The notes under the pieces are model-generated. The model did not search any database and was not told where the DNA came from. It was given only the letters and a program-made list of their open reading frames with translations. DNA of 64,000 bases from Paramarasmius palmivorus (Eukaryota; Basidiomycota; Agaricomycetes; Agaricales; Marasmiaceae), in contig JAYKXP010000006.1 in assembly GCA_037176845.1 (NCBI GenBank), positions 372,001-436,000 of the forward strand, written 5' to 3'. The position numbers were made by a program, and so were the translations under genes. Shown in pieces: positions 20,693-33,267 of this stretch (position 1 is the stretch's first letter; each line of letters begins with the position of its first letter).

Positions 20693-23674
20693 TTAATGCC
20701 GCATCTCTTCTAGGAGTCGAATGTAAGCTAATCTACATCGATGTCCCCCTCGATCCCTCACCTCAACGAGAAGGTACTTGTCGGTGTTTTTCCCATCAGA
20801 CAATCTGCCATTATCTTCCGTAAGACTACCCAGGGGACAAGAGGTGTGATCAACCCACCTTTCAGCTTGTCGTTTCAAACTAAGCCATCTTTTCACGGGA
20901 ATAGCTCCAATGGCAAAACCCTCTCCACGAGATAACGAAAACCCACCACTCGTGACATACCCTATAATTGAGTCGTCGGAAACGTTGGTCGAGACCTGCA
21001 TCAAATCTGATGAGCCAACAGTCAACAGTCACAACACGGCGAATATCTCCTACATAATCTTCACCTGACCCAGCCTGGTGTTCGAAGAAACGGCGTTCTT
21101 GAGCGTTTCTTCGGGAATAGAATAGATGGCAGCAAGGTCGCGAGGTGCTCCCCGTGAACAAGGAGCCAACCTGACGGATACTAACGCACTCTCGAGAAGT
21201 TTTCCAGAGTTAAGTAGGTCAGGGACACCGGTCATAGATCGCTTCTCTCTCCGGTCCTTGATCTCTGCGCGAAGGGTTGCATTTTCGCTGTCAACGGCGT
21301 CGACCAACTTTTGTAAGATAGTCGAGAGTCCCGGCCCGTGAAGCAACCAAGGCGGAACTTCGGTTTCTCCGTCGACCTCCATAACGGTACCCTTGCAGTT
21401 TGAGCTTCTCGTTGTGTTGGTACGAGGTCTGGTGAAGATGCTGCGCCGGCGGTTTTTAGACCCAAGACAACGTCCCAATCAGCGATCCATGGACTTCGAG
21501 TGCCTAGCTTCTCGTAATTAGGTCGCTTTGCTGGAGGCGTGCGGATCCATTTATCCTGCTCCGTTTTTGCACGCTCTGCAGAATACGAATTGTACAAAGA
21601 GGTGGCGGGAAAGTCGCGAGGAAAGCATGCAGTCCCTGCTTCGAAGAATTGGGCTTGCCGTTCTCGTTGACCCCCGACACGAGTTCCAGTAAATAATAAC
21701 GACGGTAAGAAAGCCATTGACCAACCTGCTGGTATTATGAGTGTCCAGCCGTGGATAGCTTCGCCTCCGTCATTTTGTTCTACAGAACGTTGGATCAGAA
21801 GGATTGGGATACGATCGTCTTGACGCTGAGGTTTAAGGGGTGTTCCGGGTACAAGGTTCTAATAAGAGTAAGCACAACATAAGCATGAGTCCAGAATCGA
21901 GATACGCGCTACCTTGGATCTCCTTTCGTCCAGCTCTGACTTTTTGAAACGTGGACGTTTGAGCTTCATGCGAATGCTGTCGTCCCAGATATCGCTTCGA
22001 GCTAGACACGAGCTGGGATAGAGTTGAACCGTAGACAAGTTCAACGTGTCGTTAAGATGGACTTTCGCGTTCTTCGGTGGATATCTGTTTATTTGCTGAG
22101 TAAGAAGTGGGACAAAGAGTTCTTGGGACCATACTTCAGCCGTGGGTCGTAAACAGTGAAGCCAATGACCGTATTCCTTGCGATAGACCCAGTCGATTGT
22201 AGGTCGCCTAACGAGCTCCAAAACTAGAAGCATAACGACTTCAGAGTAGCAAAAAGCTAACAGCGGAAGTCGTACCTTCCTAAAATCGTCGCTTGCATTG
22301 TCCATGACGGGTGAAAGAGCTCCTTTGAGTACCTGACTAGATTTGGGTCCCATAATTTCGAAGACGCTGACCTCTCCCCTCATATCCGCAATTTCGACTT
22401 CCGCAGGAGGAGCGCCCCGCGTTTTCAGATCCTGCAGGGCATTCGACGTGGCAGACTGCAACGCCTTGAACACGTCGTCAAAAACGGCGGGATGAAAACG
22501 TAGCCATACCCTTCTAGAGAGGGGTATGTCGGTTTGCGGATGATGTGTAGCCTTTCGTTTTCCCTTCTTTTTTCCCTGTTTGAGACTGGATGATCGATGG
22601 TCTCGGGGCGATAGAGGTTCCCACATGATTGTTACAGGACACATTAGGTGGAAGGGATAAGAATTAGGTTCATAAAAATGTGTGTTCAGCGTGATACCGC
22701 CAGATGCGAGCTTGCCCACGCGAGACTGGGGGTCGCAACACACATTCAAGATGCTGGTTAGAACATTCTCAGGTCCTTTTAGCTCCACCAAGGCTTCGTA
22801 TGAGGCGTCATGAAGGATAGAGCCATGAAGAGAGGCACGATGAGAGGGTCTGAATGACTTTTCTGTAGGCGTCACAGCCTGAAAAGAGTCAGTAATATGC
22901 CTACCTACGAAATGTAGAACAGACCAGTCGATAGCCCCACATGTTCTCCATCTTCATGCGTTTTGCATGCCAAATGTGGGTTTCGAGCCATCGCTTATTT
23001 TCTTGGCGAACATACACTTCAGTGAATTGGATACTACTTGAAGAATAACACTGACTTTGCCGCTTCAACAGAATTTCAGTACGAGCGATTTGTTTCGCCT
23101 TTCCAAGCTTTGGCATGTTGCGTCCAAGGGCCTTCTTCTTCACAGGGTCCATCTGCAAATAATACAGAGTTAGGGCATCATCTACAGAGTGGTGAGGGAC
23201 TTACTTCCGCACGAGCTTTGGCACGAAGACGAAGGGGAACCCGTCGTGGATCATGACTCGCCGCTCTACGACGAAGATGACGAGGAAGAACTTGCCAAGC
23301 TCTGTGAGTTGAGCTTGAACTAGCTGTCTTCATCGCACTTTGCATTGCATTGATTTCATAACTCCGACTCTGAAACACAAGGTCAGGTTGTAGGAAGACA
23401 TTCATTGAACCACTGGGAGACCTCTGCAAATTTGACGACATCGATTGCACCCGGAAGATTTTTCATGCCTGCAGAGTACCATAAACACCAGGATCGTGCG
23501 TCAAGGAGGAGCTACCTTACTGGTTTGTATGATAGGCCCGAGCCCGGAAGGTCCAGCTACTGCGTTATCTGTGGGCGACTGAACTGATATTGTGCGAGCT
23601 TCATTGAGTTTCTGCTTTTTTCTTGCACGAAAATTGGTCTCTTCTTCTCGTTCTGGAGGTCGTTTCGGCGCCAT
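20693..23674 (-). CDS. POP1: RNase P/MRP protein subunit Pop1
   Basis: Pop1 is the largest protein of the RNase P and RNase MRP ribonucleoproteins that process pre-tRNA and pre-rRNA. Seen in order: MAPKRPPEREEETNFRARKK (a basic nuclear start), LPGAIDVVKFAEVSQWFNE, the signature HRAWQVLPRHLRRRAASHD near 23,270, LETHIWHAKRMKMENMWGYR, FRPSHRASLHGSILHDASYE, then the POPLD region (VMCPVTIMWEPLS, RVWLRFHP) and the end IIGYVTSGGFSLSRGEGFAI with CRLAYIRLLEEMRH. The start at 23,674 is preferred over an in-frame ATG four codons earlier because MAPKRP fits the family. Several short introns. It shares a promoter of 111 bases with the mitochondrial gene at 23,786. Confidence 0.9.
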
Positions 23675-23742
23675 GGTAAAGAACAAGATATTGAGCGTTG
23701 ATCAAGTCGCGTCTTTCGCGTCGAGAACTTGTCCATTCCCTT

Positions 23743-23755
23743 GGGTTAGGGTTAG
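23743..23755 (+). promoter_or_regulatory. Telobox-like motif in POP1 shared promoter
   Basis: GGGTTAGGGTTAG lies in the 111-base gap between the divergent starts of POP1 (23,674) and the mitochondrial gene (23,786). Such repeats bind Myb-type telobox factors such as Tbf1 at snoRNA and ribosome-biogenesis promoters in yeasts. Use of the site here is inference. Confidence 0.45.
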
Positions 23756-23785
23756 ACACCTCAATTGATTCTGCCAGTGCCCACC

Positions 23786-24518
23786 ATGGCCTCCATACTG
23801 CGCTGTTCCTCCTTGCCCAGGAATGTAATCTTACAGTCCAGAAATCGCTTTCTCTCAACTACAAGGATAGTACGGAACGATGCTGCGGCACCTAGTGTAG
23901 GGACACCTCCAGTACAGAAGAAGCCGATCGGTGGTTTCCGGGGTGGGTGAGTGGTACTGGTCTCCTTCCGACTTTGAAGAGTTCACCCAATATTACACTC
24001 TAGCATCGTAGGGTTCCTTTTTGGATTCTCCCTTGCATCCTCGTATGCCGCGTATCAGCTTTTAGACGAATACAAACAAGCATCGGCCGCTCTGCAAGCC
24101 AGTGTTGAAGAACTGAAGATTAGCACGGAGAAAGCGCGTCTCGTACCACTTCTTGTATATGGGTTTTATTTTTGACCAGACAATCAATAGGTTACGAATC
24201 AAGTTAGACGTATCGAGGCTGTTGAAAAAGATTTGAAAGCTTTGACCGAAGCATCCGCATCGAAAGACGACATTGCCCGTGTGCGTGCTGAAGTCAAGAA
24301 GCTTTATGATGGACTCCATGTCGGTGTGTGCTTTGGGCCTACTAATCTCCTGAACTGCATCTAACTTTTCCTCCTAGAATTCCTTGACCTTCGTACACAC
24401 GTCTGGGGAATCCGTGAGTCTTTGAAACTTTATCAAACGCCAAATTGACCCTCTTCTCTCAATAGAACAGGACCTACACGCTCTATCGAAAAAGAATTCA
24501 ACCTCGGTCAGGATATAG
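23786..24518 (+). CDS. Mitochondrial membrane coiled-coil protein (unknown function)
   Basis: A protein of roughly 155 residues in five exons. It starts MASILRCSSLPRNVILQSRN and continues RFLSTTRIVRND, a clear mitochondrial presequence with a likely cleavage region. After a Pro/Gly linker comes one membrane span, IVGFLFGFSLASSYAAYQLL, followed by coiled coil (LQASVEELKISTEK, VTNQVRRIEAVEKDLKAL, VRAEVKKLYDGLHV). It ends VWGIQQDLHALSKKNSTSVRI. The joins are: GG|C at 23,943, an intron after EKARL, one after LHV, and one after VWGI. The topology suggests a single-pass inner-membrane protein with its coiled coil on one face. No function is known to me. Confidence 0.72.
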
Positions 24519-25530
24519 CGGAATCAGTAGCCAATGCTCATGCGGTTATGTGATTAAATCGTCGACTCGGGTAATACACCGTCCGCTACACAACATAGAA
24601 CATTTATTGCGAACTTCGGACTCGGATTCTCGGAGCTGGGCTTATCATCTAAAGAACCAAGGCTTTGGGTTCGATAATTATTGTCATAGCGTCAAAGTTG
24701 GTACATCCCTGGCAATCAATTTCCTTCGGTGCTTTTGCCCTCTTTGATTGTTGCTTGGCATAGTGATAATCATCGAAGAGATACGTACGGGAAGATGCAA
24801 AAAGGTGTACAAGCTCGTCTGAATGCCTGAGTGGAGTGGTCGTGGGTGCCGAGCCTTTCCTTTTGATCAACCTGGATGAGTTCAACGCATGCCGGTGTGA
24901 GTAGTCATGCCAATGATGACAGAGACCTCACTCCTTTTTACAACATACGCCTCCGGAGGTAATTGACGCAGTCTCGGTCTTCTCGCCTTCAAGGATTGAA
25001 CTAAACAGTACCGCTCTGCACTACAACTGCCAAAAATGCAATACTCCGCTCACGCCAGGCTTTCGACCCGCAGAATAGGCTACATAGTATATTCCACATT
25101 ATTCCAGTTCAGGCTCCGAAGTGGCGGCAATATAAGGAACGCTGTTTTTGATATAACGAAAACCGCGAAGTCTCTTCTCCTTGGAAACAGGGAACCATCT
25201 GACAGAAAATGTGCCTCGGAATTCCTGATGGGGGTCATCGCTAAAATCGGCAGACTGATGGGCCGTATAAAACATCGTGAGTCGACTGGTTAATGCCCCC
25301 AAAACTTTTACCCTCCTTTCCCCCTCCGTCTCGTTTCCTTCACTCTTTGTTTTGCCAGTCAAGACAGGTTCTTGTTAGATCCATTTCAAGTTCATTTTCT
25401 GGTAGGACATCATCCACTTCATATCGCGATTGTGGCTGACTTTCGCCCCTAGGTCGCAGGGCGTTATTCAATTTTTCAATTCTTTACACGCTCACTTTTC
25501 GATACACCTGTTCTGTCATTCAAAGAAAAC
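24519..25530. other. Gene-free kilobase upstream of secreted protein
   Basis: A 78-codon frame on the minus strand (24,885-24,649) and an 85-codon plus-strand frame (25,036-25,293) occur, but neither shows a family feature or splice support. No tRNA with a proper T-arm was found. The last 200 bases are the promoter and leader of the next gene. Confidence 0.55.
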
Positions 25531-26963
25531 ATGCTTTCTTCAAAGACCGTCCTGCTTGCTGTCACCTACTTCTCTTTTGCGGTGCTTTCTGCTCCTCTTC
25601 CCAAGTTCCGTCGTGAGGTACCCCAAGGTTAGTCGTATATCGCTTTAAAGTCGTTCCTTTACTTAGAACAGCTCAGAGCACTCTCACGAGCCGTTCTTGA
25701 GGTCCGTCTCTAAGAATGTCCTCCTCAACAACCCGGACAACCTCGGCGACGCTGTCTTTGGTCTTCTCGGAAACGCCGCCGCTGCAAATGGTGCTGGAAA
25801 CTTGGCTGACCCTAACTGTCTGCAGCAAGCTCTAGCTGACCGTGCGTTCACTAACGCGAAAGAGGCTGGAGACTTGCAAGGACAAATTGATGCCCTCATT
25901 TACCGTGCCCTCGAACGTAACTCCTTGCAAGTTGGTGCTACTACCGACCCGTGTACCACCGTCCAGGCAGTAAACCCAGAGATTGCCGCCATTCAACAAC
26001 ACCAGGTGTGTTGTGACCTTTCTGACTGACACATTATGGCGAGTTGACATACTTCGTCTGTAGGACCCGGCTTCTCCCAATGCCGCCGAGGTGAACAAGG
26101 CAATTGCTCTTGAGCTTGCCAAGCAGATCGCTTCCATCGGTGGAGACCCCCTTCTTGCCCTTCAGGCGGGAACGTTCGCGCCCGGAGATGTTAATGATCC
26201 TACTGCAAAGGGAAACTCTTGCAATGATGAGAACGACCTTCAGGGGTGTATCGTCTCACAGGGTCTCTTGGTCCCTGATGCCACCGATGAGGAGATTCTA
26301 GCTGCTGCTGCTGGAAACGCTGGCAATGCCGGAAACGCTGGTAATGCTGGTAATGGCAACGCTGACGACACGGCAACGTGCCCACCCCCGTGAGTGGTTG
26401 ACGACGCCCATGCGTAGCGTTTGGTCGCTGACTTGCCTTACCTCTTTAGTGTTACTGTGACCGTTACCGCAGGTGGTGCCGCTACTGCTACCGCAACTGC
26501 TGCAGCCACTGCCACCGCTGGTGCTGGTGATGCCAACAAGTGTGTCTGTTCATCTTTATTCTCTTGCTGTTCTGACTGGGGACTTCAGCGGCTCTAACGG
26601 TGGTGCTGCCGCAGGGGGTAATCTCCAGACTTTCACCGGTAACCGTAAGTTTCTGATGATCGTTTGATCATGATTCGTTTCTGATGATTTACTTCATCAC
26701 AGTCGGTGGTATTACTGCACCTACAGTGACAGCTGGCGGACGTGGATTCCAAGTTGAAGGTATGTTTCTCGTACCATCACCCTACTACTAGAGCTAGAAC
26801 ACTTTTTCCAGGCTCTGATGACTTCCTCAACGTCAATGCTGCCCTCGGTCGTTCATGTGACATCCAGAAGAACAAGTGCGCCAACGCCTCCAACTCAGGT
26901 GCTGGTGACTTTTCTGTTAGCGACTGTGATGCCCAGGGTACTGAGTGCAGGGCCGCCATCTAG
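25531..26963 (+). CDS. Secreted Asn/Ala/Gly-rich wall-type protein
   Basis: The first ATG after the pyrimidine-rich leader gives MLSSKTVLLAVTYFSFAVLS-AP, a signal peptide. The mature part has a conserved helical block (NLGDAVFGLLGNAAAANGAG, then ALADRAFTNAKEAGDLQGQI) with cysteine-containing stretches (DPNCLQQ, TTDPCTTVQAVNP, GNSCNDENDLQGCIVSQGLL). A repeat of GNA units and a Thr/Ala/Val-rich linker follow. The C-terminal module is FQVEGSDDFLNVNAALGRSC and CDAQGTECRAAI. This N-block/linker/C-module layout belongs to a basidiomycete secreted family of unknown role that is often expressed in large amounts. At least six introns are needed. Confidence 0.72.
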
Positions 26964-27507
26964 TTGACGATTTGATTTCATTAGGGTAGTTTTTTTCTCG
27001 ATACCGACAGAGCATTGTATTTTAGTCATTCTAACATACCCAGGCAATACAAAATAGTGGAGGCAACTATACGAATGATCATGAGGACTAGAGTGTATCT
27101 GTTGGCGTAAATACAACGTTTCTGCAGATTTTCACACCAGATTGCTTGTACAAACATTCGTATATACGTTTACAGATACACTCTACTACTAGTGTACCCG
27201 ACGAGTGTGGGGCTCACGGGTTACAAAAGATCGGTATCGTTATGGGACCGTGCACTATCAATGCAAAAAGTGCCACCGAGATTGAAATATTGACTTCGGG
27301 GAGTCTATGTACTTGCGGGACCAGTCGATCAAAAGAAAAGATTTTAAGGTATCATGAAACGTTTGATTCGCCCACAATGATAATTTGGTCTTTTTAGTAT
27401 TATAATTCTGTAGTTCATTATTTACTTTCAGAGCAAATAGCGATACTGAGGGTGCCTAGTAAACCAATTCGATTAGTACCGGCGTTCCACGCCAGAAAAT
27501 CAGCACC
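26964..27507. other. Convergent intergenic
   Basis: This lies between the secreted-protein stop and the transporter stop. Apart from the interlocked inverted repeats at 27,068-27,184, nothing coding or RNA-like is seen. Confidence 0.6.
27068..27184. repeat. Two interlocked inverted repeats
   Basis: TATACGAATG (27,068-27,077) pairs with CATTCGTATA (27,155-27,164). AGAGTGTATCTGT (27,090-27,102) pairs with ACAGATACACTCT (27,172-27,184). Both pairs are perfect. The order A-B-A'-B' is that of a pseudoknot rather than nested hairpins. It sits about 105 bases downstream of the secreted-protein stop. Confidence 0.6.
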
Positions 27508-29452
27508 TTACCTATCACCCAAATCGCCTAATCGTTCGCCGAGCATTCCTTTTTCCAAATTACCCTCCTTTCCTGTAGCGTCCTCTCTGAGCCGATTGTC
27601 TCGTTTGAAACTCCACCAAAGCACCGTTACAGAGATCAAAGCAATCGCATAGCACCCCACATTGACTGCGTGTCCGTTCACAAACAACGGTGCCCATTCA
27701 GACCGATATATCTGGCCAGCCACAGCACCACCGATGTTCCCGCTCGAAAAGATGATCCCAGTCGCGGCCGCACGCTTATTGGACCCAGCAACGTTTCCAG
27801 CGAGCCAACTCCATTCGACCGCGATGGGCACGAACATGAACCTATGCATAGTCAGCGGCGAGGCGAAGAAAGAGCCTAGAAGAGACGAACATGACAATGA
27901 AAAACATCCCATAGCGAACACTCAAGTCCTCCACGCTCATGAGCACGATTAGACCGATTAGCGTCATGCAACATCCAAAGACCATGTGCCAGTAACGCCG
28001 ACCAAAGCGATCGGTGCTGTATCCCGCAAGCAAGACAATGATGAATCCAAATCCATACGGTGGGCATGCCATCAGAGTAGCTGTCGTACCCTTGTACCCC
28101 AAGCCAGCTACAACTGAAGGTAATGACAGAATAACGCTGTACACAGGGATATACGTCTGGGAGCATGTAAGAATGAGCACACACAGAAGAATGGACTGCA
28201 CTACTTACCGAAAGATAGACCAATCCCCAAAGGTATGTCCTCCAATCAGTGAATGCAGAGATAATTTGTTTCTTGTTGAATCCCTCTTCCGCAAGTAAAG
28301 CACGATCAGCCTCGTTGGTGATATTGATGATACGTTTTTCGCGTTCAGTCAGCCAGCGAGCGCTGATAGGGTAATCCGACATGAAAACGAAGCTCAGGAG
28401 ACCCAGTCCGATTGTAACGACACCCTGAGAATCTGAATCAATGACTTGGATTTAAAAGGAATGCTATATGACCAACTTCGACAATAAAGATCCACCTTGG
28501 GAGACAGTCAGCTGAAATTTATATATGTGTGAACAGAAAAGGCGTACCTCCAGCCTGCAATGCCATGGTTTCCATCAAGAGAATGTATCGCAGTCGCGAG
28601 CAATCCACCAAAAGCTCCAGTCAAAGATACGGATGAATATAACACCGAATATCGGCGACCTTGAAGGTGACGAGGGTACCATGATCCAACTAGAACGCGT
28701 GGTAAGCACATTTCTGATGCCAGATGAGAATAGACATACCCCAGAAGATAATTCCAGGCAGAAAGCCAGCTTCCGCGAGGCCAAGGAAGAAACGAATGGC
28801 CAAAAGTCCCGAAGCGGAGTGTATAACAGCAAATAACGCGCAGATGACACCCCAAGTGACCTAGAGAAGGGAAGAGCATGTGAGTGTGAGCACGGAACGC
28901 TTTATTTCGATATCGTACAGTCAATGAAGGGATGTAGTAGCTCGGTCGCAATTTTTTGAGGATGATGTTTGAGGGCGTCTCGTTAAGTACGTAGCCTATC
29001 AAGAAACCATTCAGATAGAGGAAACGACGGATCACAGAGAATGTTTACCGATAAAGAAAATAGATAATGCCCAGTTATACTGTCCGCTTGTCAATTTGAG
29101 ATCCTCTGCCATTCCTAGTACCCTAGCATTTCCAATGTTCGCCCTGACCGAATGTGCTCAGCGAACGGTTCGACAGTACATGGAACAACACCCACCTATC
29201 AATGTAGGATGCCAGATACAGAAGGACTGCGATCGGCATAATATGCCAATCTACTTTTCGCCAGGTCTTCTTAATCTCCCTTTGAGGGGGGCATGGATTA
29301 GTTTCAGACAGTATACAAATAGTTGCAACGCACTCTTCGGAAAACTCAGCTAATGCCTCGCTCAGCTTGGTCTTCCCATCTTCCTCGTGTATCCCATGCT
29401 TAACATCGACCTCATCTGAGCTTCGAGCATCGTGATGATTTTGTGAGCCCAT
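27508..29452 (-). CDS. MFS transporter, Dal5/Tna1-type anion:cation symporter
   Basis: The start MGSQNHHDARSSDEVDVKHG is followed by an acidic tail, then WRKVDWHIMPIAVLLYLASYIDR, the typical first membrane span of the Dal5 family. Also seen are QYNWALSIFFIGYVLNETPSN with ILKKLRPSYYIPS (transmembrane segment 2), a central loop PISARWLTEREKRII, and the late segments NVAGSNKRAAATGIIFSSGN, GGAVAGQIYRSEWAPLFVNG and HAVNVGCYAIALISVTVLWW. The motif GSNKR-G-GN-GQIY-GH is characteristic of this group, which carries organic anions and vitamins such as allantoate, nicotinate or biotin precursors. The substrate cannot be read from sequence. About eight introns; twelve spans expected. Stop codon at 27,508-27,510. 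Confidence 0.85.
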
Positions 29453-31202
29453 TTCGGTCTCCTGGGGTGCCGGAAGGTGCGAGAACCAAGCCTAGAAATT
29501 CCATGACGCTTTTAAGGTCGTCTGTGCGGTTTTTTCGCAATCCCTGAGATAGTAAAGCCCAAGCAGGAAGATAAATTATGGCGCAAGATCCCAGAAGAAT
29601 GAGGACATTGCGTATTTCAGAGAATCAGGGACGCGTTTTGTGATGGTTGATGGAGGAAAACGTCGCCCGACCGTGACGCCAAGCGTTTCGGTTGATCATG
29701 CATGAGTTTCTTCCTGTTTCTTCAGCCTTATTATCAACCTTTGCTCTAAATATGACATTCACCGACTCAACGTTCTTCTTTTCTCAAGGGTAGAAGGACC
29801 ACAGTCATATAGTAAAATCGAAGTAAGCTGAATCTGATTGATATTTTGTATTTTAGGACTTTCGGAGAGGATGCACAAGCCACGCTCTCAGTTTCATCTG
29901 GCATATTTTACAGTAGCTTGCACCGAGCTTGGCGGGCGGAGAGAACCTCTGAGCCTGCACATCGCTGGAAGATGTCTGCAAAAGTCTCCCTAGACGCTAC
30001 ATCCAGGATTCAATGTCAAAAACACTGCAGTTTCTCAGTCATATCTACAACTTCAAGTCGATTCAATGATTGGACGTCAAGGCATCGTTGTTCCTTTCTG
30101 GGCAGGGACGGAACTTTAAGACATTGGTATCGTCACTATCGATGTCGCAATTCGAGGTCTGGCTGCGTTCGAGAAATTGGTGATCGTAGGGTTCCAAGAC
30201 ACATTCTTCGAGCATCATTTGGCTTGCTAAGGCTTAGGGGGCGTAAAGAAATTATATGAATAGATAACCAGTCGTGAGTCTACCTGCAGCATCATGTTCT
30301 TAAAAGCAGCTGAGACTGACCCGAGATTCATTGGCACTGCAGAGGTGTTGATACCACCTTTCTACTGTCGACTTTGTTCTCTCATATTTAAAAAAACTGT
30401 GTTTGAGGCCGTAAACGTGCGATTTTGGCACTATTATTCCGCTATCGTCCGGGTTCACGCGTTCACGGCTTACGATGTAAAGGCAGTGGTAACGATTCAA
30501 GGATGCAGCATTGTGAAAGTATCTCTTGGACTTCCATCTCGTGTTTTGAAAACCTTGCAAAAGAACAGAGCTTTCGGTCGAATGCTTTGCAGACGTTCGC
30601 AGACCGATCGCTCATTAATCATTAGCAACGAGGTAGTCGCAAAGGTGTCATGCGCTGTGTCACTGCTCCGTAGATGGACTGGGCAAGTGCTGGGAGGCTT
30701 CTCTTGGTTTTTTGGCGTTGAATCCCTCGACTCATCGTGATGCACATTTGGAAATGCTAAGGCGTGTGTGCCTTTCTTTGAAGGAGATTGTACTATAAAT
30801 GTAATGAGGTTTGGCAAATGAATAAGGATAAATCGTTGTCTACTGTACAGTGCGTAAGTACCGAGACAGGAGTTGGTGGTCCAGAATGACTCTGAGACGG
30901 GCTTGGCGGTCCGGCAGTGGCGGTGCGTCCAAAGAAATTGTTTTTCCGCGAGTTCTGGCTCAGTCCAGTCACTACTGCCTTTCTTTCACCTCGTCGCACT
31001 TCTCTACAGTATTTTCTCTCTCGAATTCGGTATAGATTTTTTAACAGAAAAAGAAGTCAAGAGAAAACAGGCGATTAGGCGGAGATTTCAATGAATGTGA
31101 GTCTAATTCCGTTACGCCAAGAAAACGAATCCTGATTCTCATCATATCACAGTTTGGACAAAAACAGGTGAGTGTCACAAACACGGCTTCATTTCCACTT
31201 CC
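29453..31202. other. Gene-poor 1.75 kb
   Basis: Two open frames (29,846-30,259 and 30,294-30,740) have no recognisable domain, no codon periodicity that I can judge, and no credible splicing. I see no transposon ends or long repeats. The last 200 bases before 31,203 are the promoter and leader of the stress-protein gene. Confidence 0.5.
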
Positions 31203-33267
31203 ATGTCGACCCACGAACTGCCTGTCATACCCTCGAAGCGTCTGAACTGGCTCAAGCGGCCTTCATCGAGTGCTGGTCGTCCTTCGTCGAGCTCAGGCGT
31301 TCCCTCGTTACCTGTCCCTACCGAGGGTCAACAGCTTAACGACTACACGCAGGGTGCACCCCTCAGTCGAGCGGCAACCGCAGACTCACCTTCTTCCACT
31401 TCTAAGCGCTGGTCAGCTTCATTAACCAATGGTTCACCAAAAACTACTTCACAGAATCTCCCTGATGGAGGTGATCTCCAAAGGACAAGCTCCGCACAAC
31501 CCCTGCACATGTCGAAGACCTCGTCAGGATCATTCAGCCGGATGAGCTTGAGCTCGATGATGGGCGGATTCACTGGCCTTTCTCTGTCTCGCACGAGCAC
31601 CAACACCAGTGTCGACGAGAAAGATAAGGACAAGGACAAGGAACGGGGTCGATCAATGTCCATCCTTCGAGGCAGACGATCCTCTTCTCAAGCTGCTTCA
31701 TCCCAAACGGAACCTCCATCTCGAAGTCAATCTCGAGCGCGGTCTCAATCACCCTTTTCATTCCGTCGCTTCCGACGTGATCGCGAGTCCTCACCGCAGC
31801 CTTCCGCCATCCCACTCGCCAATTCCGACGTCGATCTCTCAGATTCACACTCATCCATCAGACCACGGAACGCATTCACTGATACTGACCGTGACTCTGA
31901 TGATGAAACTGTGAACGGGGAGACGACAACTGATGGAGAGACTGACGACGAAGACTGGAGCGGAGATGACGAACTCGATTTCTTTGACCCGGTTACAGAG
32001 CGTAATACCGAGGCCAATGCGTTTACCGATCCTACCGCTACTGGCGAACATGAACCGGAACTCGACGTTGATCCAGACCCACTCGGTGAAGGTGTCAATG
32101 TCGTCGTCCCACCAGAGCCTTATTTCCCCAGCACACTCAACAGTGGCTCTATGGCTCGGAGTAGAAAGGTTTCGCAGCCTAGGAGGAGAAAGTCAACTAA
32201 GCATGGGAGCCATCATGAACCGTTGGAGTTCAAGACCTCTCGTCCTGTGTTTCAGAGAGACAGGTGTACGATCACGGTAACTCAGGGTGATCCGGACGCA
32301 AAGTTGGGCCCTGGGAGAAAGCGTAAGAGGTATGTAGTGGGAAGCGATTTGAGTGAGGAGTCGAGGTACGCGGTAGAGTGGGGTATAGGAACTGTTTTGC
32401 GAGACGGCGATGAAATGTTGATCGTCACTGTAGTGGAGAACGAAAGCAGGGGTGAGATCTACTCTACTTACCGTGTTCGGTTCGCACTCTGACATGAATT
32501 CCTTAGTGGACCCTGCTGTGCCGAATCCTTCAGACCGTACCAACAAGCTGCGCAGTCAACAAGAGCGCCAAGGTCTCGCGTATATCCTCGTGCGCCAGGC
32601 AACAAGCCTTTTGCAAAGAACCAAGTTGAATGTAACAATTGCCTGCCAAGCCTGGCATGCAAAGAACGCAAGGCATATGCTTTTAGATGTGGTTGACCAC
32701 AACGAACCGGTGATGTTAATAGTTGGATCGCGTGGTTTGGGTCAATTGAAAGGGTCAGTGTTGCTTTTCATATGGTTGATATACTGGGACTAGCCGTGTT
32801 TTCTTTGTTCCGCAGCATATTACTTGGGTCTACATCACACTATCTCATCCAGGTGAATACCTAGTTTCTGGCACCTTCTACTAAACTGACAGCTGGCATA
32901 GAAATGTTCGGTCCCCGTTATGGTTGCTCGTCGTAGACTCAAGCGTCCTCCACGTCGTGCAGCGCATCTCGCACCGCACCGTGCTCACGTCTCGCTGGCC
33001 GAGGCAGGTATCGATAGGGTTGCAGTCAAAGTGGATGAAGACGTTAGGGTCATGCGTGAGAGTGTCAAGCGCGATGATGACAGGCGTGATGGTGGCAGTG
33101 GCAGCCGAAATATTGCGGTTGCAGAAGGAGGACCTAGTGGAGAAATGGGCGAGCTTGGTGAAGACAGAGAGGAACGTGAGAAGGATGATGATGATGAAGG
33201 GAGTGCGAGCGGAAGCGACGATGAGGGGGAGAACGTACGTGAGGGTATCAAGGTCGCTGGAAATTAG
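31203..33267 (+). CDS. Universal stress protein (UspA-domain) with disordered N-terminus
   Basis: The first 370 residues are disordered and rich in Ser/Arg (MSTHELPVIPSKRLNWLKRP; SQSRARSQSPFSFRRFRR; an acidic run DDETVNGETTTDGETDDEDW). The USP fold follows: KRKRYVVGSDLSEESRYAVE, MLIVTVVENESR, VTIACQAWHAKNARHMLLDV, then the nucleotide-binding signature VGSRGLGQLKGILLGSTSHY and CSVPVMVARRR. The G-x2-G-x9-G(S/T) spacing is intact, so ATP binding is possible. Introns: 32,451-32,506, one starting at 32,754, and one before KCSVPV. The tail is basic, then acidic. Fungal members have been linked to stress and cAMP signalling; the role here is unknown. Confidence 0.85.

Noticed and set aside
24811..24880. 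tRNA-like bases (GCCTGAGTGG)
   Set aside because: No matching acceptor stem, anticodon arm or T-arm could be folded.
29846..30740. Two open frames as possible genes or transposon remains
   Set aside because: No domain, no splice support, no terminal repeats or transposase motifs.
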